DNA of 14,754 nucleotides, taken from Lachnospiraceae bacterium UBA7027 (GTDB lineage Bacteria; Bacillota; Clostridia; Lachnospirales; Lachnospiraceae). A model generated the notes under the pieces. The model was not told where the DNA came from. It worked only from the letters and a program-made list of their open reading frames with translations, and did not search any database. Positions 7,251 to 14,059 of the stretch are shown here, piece after piece. The position numbers and the translations under genes were made by a program. Location of the stretch: assembly GCA_002494135.1 (NCBI GenBank), contig DLBG01000051.1, forward strand, positions 1 to 14,754, read 5' to 3'. Position 1 is the stretch's first letter, and each line of letters opens with the position of its first letter.

Positions 7251-8525
7251 TTAGCATGAAAGCCTGGTTAAAACTTCCAAACACATTCTACCATTATGAT
7301 ACGGACATTTCCACTCCTCGACGATGGGCTTTTTCGTAAACGGAACATTCCGGGTATCTACCTCCGACAGCCACTCGGACCCCGGACGGGGGTCAACGAT
7401 ATGATCGCGGATATATCCCCAGATGGTTTCGGCGGCTGACATATATTTATTTCCTTCTTCCTCCATCATTCCCCTGTTTGTAAATCCGATCACGGCCTCG
7501 CACTCCACCCACCAGATTCGTTTTGTGTCATTAACGCCTTTCTCACACTCGTTTAAAAGTGCTTCTCCGTCAAAGGCTGCATCATACACATGTTCCTCCA
7601 TGGCACGAAACATCGGCGTCAGTTTTTCGGTAAGAGCAGGATCATCCACTAACAGGATGCCTTTTTCCAAAAGCCAGCTGCTTTCGATATCATGACCGTA
7701 GGAATGAAGATCGATTAAGGAATTGTAATCCCTGTCAAAGAAAACTTCCTGCCTGGTTTTCTCGGGATTGTAAAATTTATCCGCAAAACGGTTCGCAATC
7801 TCGCACAGTTTCTCTCTGACCTTTTCCTGTCTGTCCACACGGTAAAGTTCCGTATATCCTTCAAAACAGTGAAGAAGCGAATTCATGGTACGCGTCGCTT
7901 CCACGCCGTTTTCCGAAAGCTCCTCATTGGACCGGGGCTTAAAATCAATGGTAAAGGCCTCCAGATATCCGCCGTCGTCCGCGCATTTTTCCTCAATGAT
8001 ATCCATAAGCGCATAGGCCGTCTCCAAAGCCCTTTTATCGCCCGAAATCTCATAATATGCCGCCAGACCGTAAATCGCAAATGCCTGGTTGTAGGTGTGT
8101 TTCTGCGTATCCGAAGGCAGTCCTTCGTATGTTACCGACCAGTATACCCCGCCGTTATCCAGATCCAGCATAGCCTCTTTTAAAAAGCGGTAAGCGTGAG
8201 TGGCCGCTTTTTTTAAATCCGCAAGGGTGTATGCCGGATAAAGACCGTTGCCTTCAAAAATGACCCGGCTCTCTGCTTCGGTTTCGGGAGCGTCCGGATG
8301 GTCCGAAAGTATTTCCTTTCGGAAGAAATCGTAAACATGGGAGAAAAACCACAGAATTCTGCTGTTTAAAATACAGCCCTTGTCCGCTTTTTTATCAAGC
8401 TCCAGTTCGTAACTTAAATATCCGTAGAATCCGCCGTTTTCCTCATCCTTTAAAGACAGCCAGAACGGAATGATATGTTCCGTCAGTTCCTTTCTGATTT
8501 CCGCTTTCATGGTATCCGTTTGCAT
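7251..8525 (-). CDS. Cellobiose 2-epimerase (AGE family)
   Basis: Cellobiose 2-epimerase converts cellobiose to 4-O-beta-D-glucosyl-D-mannose (and can act on mannobiose or lactose) in the cytoplasm. The 424-residue protein is an all-helical AGE-family barrel. Landmarks are FYGYLSYELE (33-42), CILNSRILWFFSHVY (51-65), HTYNQAFAIYGLAAYY (143-158), SYGHDIESSWLL (275-286), RIWWVECEAVIGF (336-348) and YHNGRMCLEVLTRL (409-422). His278 and His410 fit the two catalytic histidines known in the Ruminococcus albus enzyme, with nearly the same spacing. That favours cellobiose 2-epimerase over N-acylglucosamine 2-epimerase, the main alternative. AAGGGG lies just upstream of ATG 8525, overlapping the end of the dehydrogenase gene (stop 8530-8532), so the two are translationally close. 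No mannosylglucose phosphorylase, the usual partner in some species, is present; a GH1 beta-glucosidase follows instead. Confidence 0.92.
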   Translation of the reverse strand: MQTDTMKAEIRKELTEHIIPFWLSLKDEENGGFYGYLSYELELDKKADKGCILNSRILWFFSHVYDFFRKEILSDHPDAPETEAESRVIFEGNGLYPAYTLADLKKAATHAYRFLKEAMLDLDNGGVYWSVTYEGLPSDTQKHTYNQAFAIYGLAAYYEISGDKRALETAYALMDIIEEKCADDGGYLEAFTIDFKPRSNEELSENGVEATRTMNSLLHCFEGYTELYRVDRQEKVREKLCEIANRFADKFYNPEKTRQEVFFDRDYNSLIDLHSYGHDIESSWLLEKGILLVDDPALTEKLTPMFRAMEEHVYDAAFDGEALLNECEKGVNDTKRIWWVECEAVIGFTNRGMMEEEGNKYMSAAETIWGYIRDHIVDPRPGSEWLSEVDTRNVPFTKKPIVEEWKCPYHNGRMCLEVLTRLSC

Positions 8526-8529
8526 ATCT

Positions 8530-9711
8530 TTATCCCCTTACCATCATTTGATAGATTTTCGTACAGTCCTCTTCGTTTAAAGTCACAAATCCGGACAGGG
8601 TTCCGTTTCTTCCGTTACCGTGGCAGAGTACGTCAACCAGTTTCGGAATATCTTCTTCCCTGGCACCGAGTTCCTCGAAATTCACGGGCATTCCGATGGA
8701 TTTTAAGAAGTTTTTGAATGCCTCGATTCCCTCAAGGGCCGTCATTTCGGGATGATCAAAATTCATCTCGCATCCCCAGACGCGAACCGCCACCTGCGCA
8801 AAACGCATGACATTGTGGTTCATTACATACTTAAAAACCGCCGGCATCGTAACCGCAAGACCCGCGCCGTGTGCACAGTCGTAAAGTGCGGAAAGTTCAT
8901 GTTCGATATCATGGCTGTTCCAGTCCTGGCTTCTGCCGACACCGCAGGAATTGTTATGTGCCATCATTCCGGCCCACATAATGTTGGCTCTCGCCTCATA
9001 ATTGTCCGGATTTGCGATGACACGCGGTGTTTCGTATTTCATGGTAAGAAGCAGTGCCTCAATCAGACGGTCCGTCACTTCCACTTCCGTGGAATTGGTT
9101 AAATATCTTTCGTAAAGATGTGCCATAATATCCGTCGCACCCGCTGCCGTCTGATATGCGGGCAGGGTCTGCGTAAGCTCAGGATTCAGTATGCTGAACT
9201 TCGGACGGATTAAATCACTGCCGGTGCCTCTTTTAAACATCCCCTCCTCTTTGGTAATGACGGAGTCCGGGCTGCCCTCGCTGCCTGCTGCCGCAATCGT
9301 CAAAACCGTTCCCACGGGAAGCGCTTTTTCAATTGCCTTTCCCTGATAGAAATCCCAGAAATCGCCGTCATAAGGAACACCCGCGGCAATAGCCTTTGAG
9401 GAATCAATCGTACTTCCGCCGCCTACGGCAAGGATAAAATCCACATTTTCCTTTCTGCAAAGTTCAATTCCCTCATAAACCAGACCGCTTCTCGGATTGG
9501 GTTTTACCCCGCCCAGTTCCGTAAAAGGAATGCCCTCTTTTTCGAGTGAAGCCTTTACCCTGTCAAGAAGTCCGGACCGGACGATGCTTCCGCCGCCGTA
9601 ATGAATCAAAACCCTGCTTCCGCCGAAACGCTTCACATATTTTCCTGTATCTGCCTCCGCATTCTTTCCGAATGCAAAAAAAGTCGGTGAATAAAATGTA
9701 AAATTTTCCAT
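8530..9711 (-). CDS. Iron-containing alcohol dehydrogenase (YqhD/butanol dehydrogenase type)
   Basis: A group III metal-dependent alcohol dehydrogenase of the NADPH-linked YqhD/BdhA branch, which reduces a range of aldehydes. The 393-residue protein shows the nucleotide-binding GGGSIV (40-45) and GGGSTIDSSKAIAAG (97-111), then AAGSEGSPDSVIT (141-153), and the metal ligands Asp194 and His198 (ATDIMAH), His267 (NSHDIEHELS) and His281 (CAHGAG). The numbering equals that of the E. coli YqhD metal site, which supports this branch. AAGGAAAGGG precedes the start. It is the first gene of the four-gene operon, and the only one with an evident promoter region upstream. Its partner aldehyde is unknown; detoxification of sugar-derived aldehydes or NADPH balance during sugar fermentation are possible roles. 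Confidence 0.93.
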   Translation of the reverse strand: MENFTFYSPTFFAFGKNAEADTGKYVKRFGGSRVLIHYGGGSIVRSGLLDRVKASLEKEGIPFTELGGVKPNPRSGLVYEGIELCRKENVDFILAVGGGSTIDSSKAIAAGVPYDGDFWDFYQGKAIEKALPVGTVLTIAAAGSEGSPDSVITKEEGMFKRGTGSDLIRPKFSILNPELTQTLPAYQTAAGATDIMAHLYERYLTNSTEVEVTDRLIEALLLTMKYETPRVIANPDNYEARANIMWAGMMAHNNSCGVGRSQDWNSHDIEHELSALYDCAHGAGLAVTMPAVFKYVMNHNVMRFAQVAVRVWGCEMNFDHPEMTALEGIEAFKNFLKSIGMPVNFEELGAREEDIPKLVDVLCHGNGRNGTLSGFVTLNEEDCTKIYQMMVRG

Positions 9712-9761
9712 AACCCTTTCCTTTCTACCCCGCCGATAATACCTCCAAAGACTACTTCTTT

Positions 9762-9797
9762 ATTTTACCATAAACAGAAAAATAAAATTGGTAAAAT
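9762..9797. promoter_or_regulatory. 9-bp inverted repeat over the dehydrogenase-operon promoter (possible operator)
   Basis: ATTTTACCA (9762-9770) and TGGTAAAAT (9789-9797) are perfect inverted copies separated by 18 bp, so their centres are 27 bp apart. On the minus strand the left arm contains TAAAAT (9762-9767), the best -10 candidate for the dehydrogenase operon; no good -35 is seen at 9785-9790. The right arm lies about 25 bp upstream of the plus-strand cyclophilin -10 box. The position fits a repressor or activator site; the regulator is not in the window. Confidence 0.5.
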
Positions 9798-9821
9798 CTT
9801 CTCTGCTTTCTGTATAAATCG

Positions 9822-9830
9822 TGCTATAAT
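9822..9830 (+). promoter_or_regulatory. Extended -10 promoter of the cyclophilin gene
   Basis: TGC followed by TATAAT gives a perfect extended -10 element (9822-9830), 43 bp before the start codon. No TTGACA-like box stands 16-18 bases upstream, which extended -10 promoters do not need. Confidence 0.7.
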
Positions 9831-9873
9831 AAATCGTTATTTTTTGTAAAACCACAGTTAAGGAGATAATGCT

Positions 9874-10395
9874 ATGGCACAGAACCCTATTGTAACCATT
9901 ACCATGGAAGACGGTTCCGTTATGAAGGCGGAGCTCTATCCCGAAATTGCGCCGGAAAGCGTAAACAATTTTGTAACTTTAATCAACAAAAAATTCTATG
10001 ACGGACTGATTTTCCACCGTGTCATCAGCGGATTCATGATTCAGGGCGGAGATCCCGAGGGCATCGGTATCGGCGGCCCCGGCTACTGCATTAAGGGAGA
10101 ATTTGCCTTAAACGGATTTGAGAATAACTTAAAGCATACCGAGGGCGTACTCTCCATGGCCCGCGCGCAGAATCCCGATTCCGCGGGAAGCCAGTTCTTT
10201 ATCATGCATAAGGACTCTCCTTTCTTAGACGGTCAGTATGCGGCATTCGGCAAACTGATTGAAGGCATGGAAGTGGTAAATGCCATTGCTTCGGTGGAAA
10301 CCGACTATCGCGACAAGCCTCTTACCCCGCAGCGCATGAAAACCGTTACCGTTGAGACTTTCGGAGTGGATTATCCCGAACCTCAGCATCTGTAA
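9874..10395 (+). CDS. Peptidyl-prolyl cis-trans isomerase, cyclophilin type
   Basis: Cyclophilins speed up cis-trans isomerisation of bonds before proline during protein folding. The single-domain 173-residue protein has no signal peptide and should be cytoplasmic. Catalytic residues are seen in FHRVISGFMIQGGDP (Arg49, Phe54, Met55, Gln57) and SQFFIMHKDSPFLDGQYAAF (Gln107, Phe109, Leu118). The tryptophan that binds cyclosporin in human CypA is replaced by Phe117, as in many bacterial enzymes. AAGGAG lies 9 bases upstream of the start. It stands alone on the plus strand, divergent from the dehydrogenase operon. The tail PEPQHL follows the last strand directly. Confidence 0.96.
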   Translation: MAQNPIVTITMEDGSVMKAELYPEIAPESVNNFVTLINKKFYDGLIFHRVISGFMIQGGDPEGIGIGGPGYCIKGEFALNGFENNLKHTEGVLSMARAQNPDSAGSQFFIMHKDSPFLDGQYAAFGKLIEGMEVVNAIASVETDYRDKPLTPQRMKTVTVETFGVDYPEPQHL

Positions 10396-10479
10396 TCAGC
10401 CGGCCGTTCATTATTTGTTCATATTTATTTTACAGATTGTTGATTTGAAAAGCATTGTTTGTTAATATTCGCCTAGTAG

Positions 10480-10610
10480 TATAATAACCATAAGAAGACT
10501 CCTCCTTCTTAAGTGGATAACAAAGCAATTGTGATATTTCAAATAACTTTTTCAGATTGAATGCCCGGCGCGTAAGCGTACGGGCATCCTCCCTTTTTAG
10601 GGGGATTTTT
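10480..10610 (+). ncRNA. Candidate small RNA or attenuating leader upstream of pgeF
   Basis: The 267-bp gap 10396-10662 holds no gene but shows ordered RNA-like signals. A perfect -10 TATAAT (10480-10485) lacks a clear -35. At the expected start (about 10491) a hairpin begins: TAAGAAG (10491-10497) pairs with CTTCTTA (10505-10511) around the loop ACTCCTC, and CCA/TGG can extend it. The loop region reads UCCUCC, complementary to a Shine-Dalgarno sequence. After about 50 AT-rich bases come two GC-rich hairpins with T-tracts (10561-10610). This gives a possible transcript of about 110-120 nt. It could equally be the leader of pgeF, which has no other visible promoter. Family not recognised. Confidence 0.4.
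10561..10610 (+). terminator. Tandem terminator-like hairpins between the cyclophilin gene and pgeF
   Basis: First hairpin: ATGCCCG (10561-10567) pairs with CGGGCAT (10581-10587), with CGC/GCG able to pair inside, followed by CCTCCCTTTTT. Second hairpin: CTCCCT (10589-10594) pairs with AGGGGG (10599-10604, one G-U pair) around TTTT, followed by ATTTTTCGTTTT. The T-tract of the first is the loop of the second, so they may act alternatively. They would end transcripts from the cyclophilin gene or from the -10 box at 10480. Confidence 0.6.
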
Positions 10611-10662
10611 CGTTTTCCTCCACGCACAAATCTACGTCTGCAGCAAAAGGAATTTACATACC

Positions 10663-11469
10663 ATGAAAGAAAACTACAAGAACGAAGTCCGCTACTACAC
10701 ATTTCCGGCGTTCGACGAACATCCGGAAATCGTGCACGCTTTCACTTCCAGAGAGTGCGGCGTAAGCACCGGTTACTATTCTTCCCTGAACATGGGCATC
10801 CATACGGGAGACGATCTGGAGAATGTCCGGATGAATTATAAAATTCTCTGCCGGACGCTTTCCCTTGATCCGGAGAAGATCGTCCTTGCAAATTTGGAGC
10901 ACGGAGACAACATCCGCAACGTAACCGAAGAAGATGCCGGAGCCGGCATCTGGCGGGACTTCCCCTTTGAAGGAGTCGACGGACTTCTTACCGACAAACC
11001 CGGTCTTATTCTGACCGCAACCTTTGCGGACTGTGTCCCTTTATACTTCTACGATCCGGTCAAAAAAGCAGTGGGGCTCGCCCATTCGGGCTGGAAGGGA
11101 ACCGCGCAGGAAATCGGCGCAAAAATGGTCGAACGCATGATATCCGACTACGGTTGCAATGTCAATGACATCCTTGCCGGAATCGGTCCCTCCATCGGCA
11201 TGTGCTGTTTTGAAACGGACGGCGATGTCTTCATGGAATTCGCGGAATTCCCCTACCTCGACGAGGCATGGTTTTATAAGAAGGAAAACGGCAAATTCGA
11301 CATCGACTTATGGCGCATCAACTTAGAAATGCTCCTATACGCAGGAATACCCGAAGACAATATTCATATCTCCGGGCTTTGTACCTGCTGCAACAGCGAT
11401 ATTTTCTTTTCTCACCGTGCCTCCAAAGGCAAACGAGGTACCATGGCGGGAATCATCGGACTGCGATAG
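10663..11469 (+). CDS. pgeF: Peptidoglycan editing factor PgeF (YfiH/YlmD, multicopper polyphenol oxidoreductase-like fold)
   Basis: PgeF-family proteins are cytoplasmic metal enzymes; E. coli YfiH removes wrongly placed L-serine from UDP-MurNAc precursors, and relatives show purine-nucleoside or laccase-like activity in vitro. The 268-residue length is normal. The metal ligands are visible as His80 in LEHGDNI (the family more often has QVHG), Cys124 in TATFADCVPL and His141 in AHSGWKGTAQEIG. The C-terminal half has GIGPSIGMCCFE (about 179-190) and the hallmark CTCCNSDIFFSHRASKGKRG. The start is preceded by AAAGGAA at a rather long spacing of about 10 bases. No promoter is seen directly upstream; expression may come through the 10480-10610 element or from the cyclophilin gene. 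Its end lies only 3 bp from the convergent histidine kinase end. Confidence 0.93.
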   Translation: MKENYKNEVRYYTFPAFDEHPEIVHAFTSRECGVSTGYYSSLNMGIHTGDDLENVRMNYKILCRTLSLDPEKIVLANLEHGDNIRNVTEEDAGAGIWRDFPFEGVDGLLTDKPGLILTATFADCVPLYFYDPVKKAVGLAHSGWKGTAQEIGAKMVERMISDYGCNVNDILAGIGPSIGMCCFETDGDVFMEFAEFPYLDEAWFYKKENGKFDIDLWRINLEMLLYAGIPEDNIHISGLCTCCNSDIFFSHRASKGKRGTMAGIIGLR

Positions 11470-11472
11470 TTT

Positions 11473-13263
11473 TTACTGCACTCGCACAGCGAACGACTTC
11501 AGCGCTCCGTAGCCGTACTCGATTTTCGCTTTCATACGATGTTTCTTAAAAATCTCAGCGGCAATGGCAAGTCCAAGGCCGCTGCCTTTTTCTCCGGACC
11601 TTGCTGCGTCACCTTTAACGAAAGGCTCCCAAAGTTTTTTTTCATCCTCCGCCGGAATATCATTCGTAGAATTTAAAATCGTAAATCCTTCCGTCGTTCC
11701 TTCAATGGTTATTTCTCCCCCGTCATTTGTATATTTTACGGCATTCGAAATCAGGTTCTCCAACGCTTCCGAAATCAGCTCCTTATTTGCCTTTTTCTTG
11801 CAGCTTCCCAGAAATTCCAGTTTAATATTGCGGTCTTTTAAAGCAGTGGCATATTTTTCAAACAGACCTTCCGAAACCTCCACAAGATCAAGCATTTCTT
11901 TTTCCTTCACCGCACCCATATTCTCAAGTCTGAGAAGTTCGGTATTGGCATGAAGCAGGTGATCCATATATGCCGCATTATCCAGAATCCCCTGAACATA
12001 ATCTTCTTTTTTTTCATTATTCAGGTTTTCCTGCAGGCTTTCCGCATACCCCTGAAGAGACGTAAGCGGAGTCTTCAAATCATGGGAAAGCGAGTTTGTC
12101 AGGATTCTGCGGTATTCTTCTCTTTCAAAGCGAGACTTGCGGAAAGCATACTCGGCAACTGTAACAAGAACCAGAACCAGCAGGAGCCCCGCGAAGTATT
12201 CCGCCCATTTTTTCATGATATCTTGTCCGTATAGTTCCCAGTAATTCGTTTTATAGTAATACTCCAAAACATACTGTTTTTCCTTGTAGTCTCCCACGGA
12301 ATTCTTTTTCTTGACGGAGAATTCTTTTCTTTCTATGTTTTGAAAATCCCCAACCCAGAATTTATTACTATACCTGTAATCCTGTTGTACCAAAATGGGA
12401 TAGTCTTCAAAATGCGCTTCCGACCGTCCTAAATAATAGTTTTTGGCCCCTTCATCTTTCACGCTGATAATCGGAAAACTGTCCTCCGATATCGAATGAT
12501 CTCCGCCTAAAACATTCAGAAAAATACTCTGTTCCTCCTCTTGATAATCATGAAAGCTTGTTCCATATCGAATTGTGTTATCCCAATCACACGGACTTAA
12601 TTCAAATTCGCGTTGTTCAAAAAGCTCTATTTCGCCTTTCTTACGGTTAATAAAATAGACTTCTGCCGTTCTCGGACGGATTTTACCCGTATTTAAGAAA
12701 CCGGAATAATGCGAATTTCTGTAATTCTCATTGAGTTGCCCAGGGAAATCAAAATAAAAATCAAACTTGTAGCCTACTCTTATTGAAGGGTTTTCGCTCT
12801 TCTTTCTTACTTCCTCCTCAATTTGGCTTGCCCAATCAATAACATCCTGATCTTCACAATAAAAGTCATCAGTTCTAAACCCATAGTCTGCCGTTAAAAA
12901 CGCTTTTTTTCTAGAATCCACTACAAGCTCTCCTGTCTTTCGCTCCGTAATTTTCCAATAGCGGACATTCGGCAGTTCATTATCTGTGTCCAGATTCGTC
13001 GTTACCTTCGATGACAACAACTTTCCTATCTGAGCTTTTGTCGTCAAAGCATGTTCCGAATTCTCAATCTGTTGAATTCGGTACAGCATATCATCCAGTT
13101 CTTTTCTTCCTTCTTCTACCGTATCCACTGCCCAATTTCGATATCCGTAATCCGTAATCAACCCTGCAGCCGTAATAAACACTATGGAAAACAGAAGGAT
13201 CCTTCTAAATATCATCCGCCAAAGTTTTGGTGCTTTTCTTTTTCTTTCTTTCTCTATTTTCAT
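11473..13263 (-). CDS. Membrane sensor histidine kinase with large extracytoplasmic region
   Basis: The sensor partner of the response regulator encoded just upstream. Layout of the 596 residues: basic N-terminus, first membrane segment about 21-37 (ILLFSIVFITAAGLI), extracytoplasmic region about 40-355, second membrane segment about 357-375 (YFAGLLLVLVLVTVAEYAF), HisKA dimerisation domain with phospho-acceptor His394 in SLSHDLKTPLTSLQGY, and the ATPase domain with the N-box LENLISNAVKYTN (501-513) and the G-box GSGLGLAIAAEIF (560-572). The outer region of about 315 residues is unusually large, rich in Tyr, Asp, Glu and Lys, and matches no sensor domain I recognise. Its DNA (about 12230-13260) looks more AT-rich than the neighbours. 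GGAGG overlapping the regulator's end precedes the start, and the gap to the regulator is 7 bp. The signal is unknown; antimicrobial peptides or envelope stress are common for such pairs. Confidence 0.93.
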   Translation of the reverse strand: MKIEKERKRKAPKLWRMIFRRILLFSIVFITAAGLITDYGYRNWAVDTVEEGRKELDDMLYRIQQIENSEHALTTKAQIGKLLSSKVTTNLDTDNELPNVRYWKITERKTGELVVDSRKKAFLTADYGFRTDDFYCEDQDVIDWASQIEEEVRKKSENPSIRVGYKFDFYFDFPGQLNENYRNSHYSGFLNTGKIRPRTAEVYFINRKKGEIELFEQREFELSPCDWDNTIRYGTSFHDYQEEEQSIFLNVLGGDHSISEDSFPIISVKDEGAKNYYLGRSEAHFEDYPILVQQDYRYSNKFWVGDFQNIERKEFSVKKKNSVGDYKEKQYVLEYYYKTNYWELYGQDIMKKWAEYFAGLLLVLVLVTVAEYAFRKSRFEREEYRRILTNSLSHDLKTPLTSLQGYAESLQENLNNEKKEDYVQGILDNAAYMDHLLHANTELLRLENMGAVKEKEMLDLVEVSEGLFEKYATALKDRNIKLEFLGSCKKKANKELISEALENLISNAVKYTNDGGEITIEGTTEGFTILNSTNDIPAEDEKKLWEPFVKGDAARSGEKGSGLGLAIAAEIFKKHRMKAKIEYGYGALKSFAVRVQ

Positions 13264-13270
13264 ATTATTT

Positions 13271-13951
13271 TCACTCCTCCACCAACTTGTACCCCTTGGA
13301 AATCACGGTTTTAATCTGGCTTCCGGCACTGCCAAGCGCCTTGCGTAAATTTTTAACACGGTTATCGACCACACGCTGCTCCACATAGGCATCCTCGCCC
13401 CAGATACGGTTAAGAAGTGTCTCTCTGCTTACTACCCAGCCTACATGCTGCATCAGATAACTTAAAATCTCAAACTCCTTCGGCGGCAGTTCAATCTCAC
13501 TGCCATCCACTTCCACCGTAAGGGAAACCTGATTTAAACGGATTTTACCGCAGGTAAGTATTCTTTCTTTCGACGCCTCCTTCGTGCGACGAAGGAACGC
13601 CGAAACCTTTGCATATAATTCCGCAAACGAAAACGGTTTGCAGACATAATCGTCACAGCCGAGCTCATAGCCGTACAAACGATCCTCTTCCGCCGTCCTT
13701 GCGGTAATAAAAAGAATGGGAACATCCGTATTCTTTCGAAACTGCCGGCAAAGAGAAAATCCGTCCACACCGGGCAACATGATATCGAGCAGCACCAGAT
13801 CGTAGTCGTTCCGATTCGCCCACTCCATACCTTCATCGCCCGTGGCAACTCCGATAATCTCATACTGTTGATTCGATTTTGCGGTAAAATACTCCTTTAC
13901 GATATTTCGAATCTTCTCATCGTCTTCAATTAAAAGAATTCTGTCTGCCAT
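13271..13951 (-). CDS. OmpR/PhoB-family response regulator
   Basis: A DNA-binding response regulator paired with the histidine kinase that follows. The receiver domain (about 1-122) has the acidic pocket Asp10/Asp11 (LIEDDEKIR), the phospho-acceptor Asp56 in LVLLDIMLPGVDG, Thr83 in FITARTAEED and Lys105 in YVCKPFSFAEL. The C-terminal winged helix (about 130-226) contains VSLTVEVDGSEIELPPKEFE, VVSRETLLNRIWG, the recognition helix in QRVVDNRVKNLRKALG, and IKTVISKGYKL. At 226 residues it is the family's usual size. GGAG lies six bases before the start. The AATACAC direct repeats upstream of its promoter are a likely target, implying autoregulation. Its original target genes probably included the ABC permease now present only as a remnant. 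Confidence 0.96.
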   Translation of the reverse strand: MADRILLIEDDEKIRNIVKEYFTAKSNQQYEIIGVATGDEGMEWANRNDYDLVLLDIMLPGVDGFSLCRQFRKNTDVPILFITARTAEEDRLYGYELGCDDYVCKPFSFAELYAKVSAFLRRTKEASKERILTCGKIRLNQVSLTVEVDGSEIELPPKEFEILSYLMQHVGWVVSRETLLNRIWGEDAYVEQRVVDNRVKNLRKALGSAGSQIKTVISKGYKLVEE

Positions 13952-13968
13952 AACTCACTCCATATAAA

Positions 13969-14018
13969 AATCACTTTAGAACCAACCGTCCCGGGAACGA
14001 TTCGATTCTAAAGTGATT
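13969..14018 (-). terminator. Strong stem-loop with T-tract just before the response regulator gene
   Basis: AATCACTTTAGAA (13969-13981) and TTCTAAAGTGATT (14006-14018) are perfect 13-bp inverted copies around a 24-base loop that contains the palindrome TCCCGGGA. On the minus strand the stem is followed by TTTTTATATGG, so it reads as an intrinsic terminator for the permease remnant. It ends close to the ribosome site of the regulator, and its distal arm overlaps the regulator's -10 box. Confidence 0.75.
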
Positions 14019-14058
14019 ATAATCGATGCGTGTATTGTTTGTGTATTACGCGTGTATT
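14016..14058 (-). promoter_or_regulatory. Promoter of the two-component operon with three phased AATACAC repeats
   Basis: On the minus strand three copies of AATACAC (14052-14058, 14041-14047, 14030-14036) recur with an exact period of 11 bp and are followed after 8 bases by a perfect TATAAT (14016-14021). No -35 consensus is seen; the last repeat occupies that place. Tandem direct repeats of one helical turn are the usual target of OmpR-family dimers, and an activator-dependent promoter without a -35 fits. The repeats start 2 bp beyond the stop codon of the permease remnant. Confidence 0.65.
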
Positions 14059-14059
14059 T

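Noticed and set aside
9712..9873. Catabolite-repression (cre) site in the divergent promoter region of the sugar operon
   Set aside because: I looked for a TGNAANCGNNNNCNNCA-like sequence and saw none; only the ATTTTACCA inverted repeat stands out.
10430..10702. Minus-strand open frame across the pgeF upstream region
   Set aside because: It runs antisense into pgeF, shows no family resemblance, and the region is better explained by RNA hairpins and a -10 box on the plus strand.
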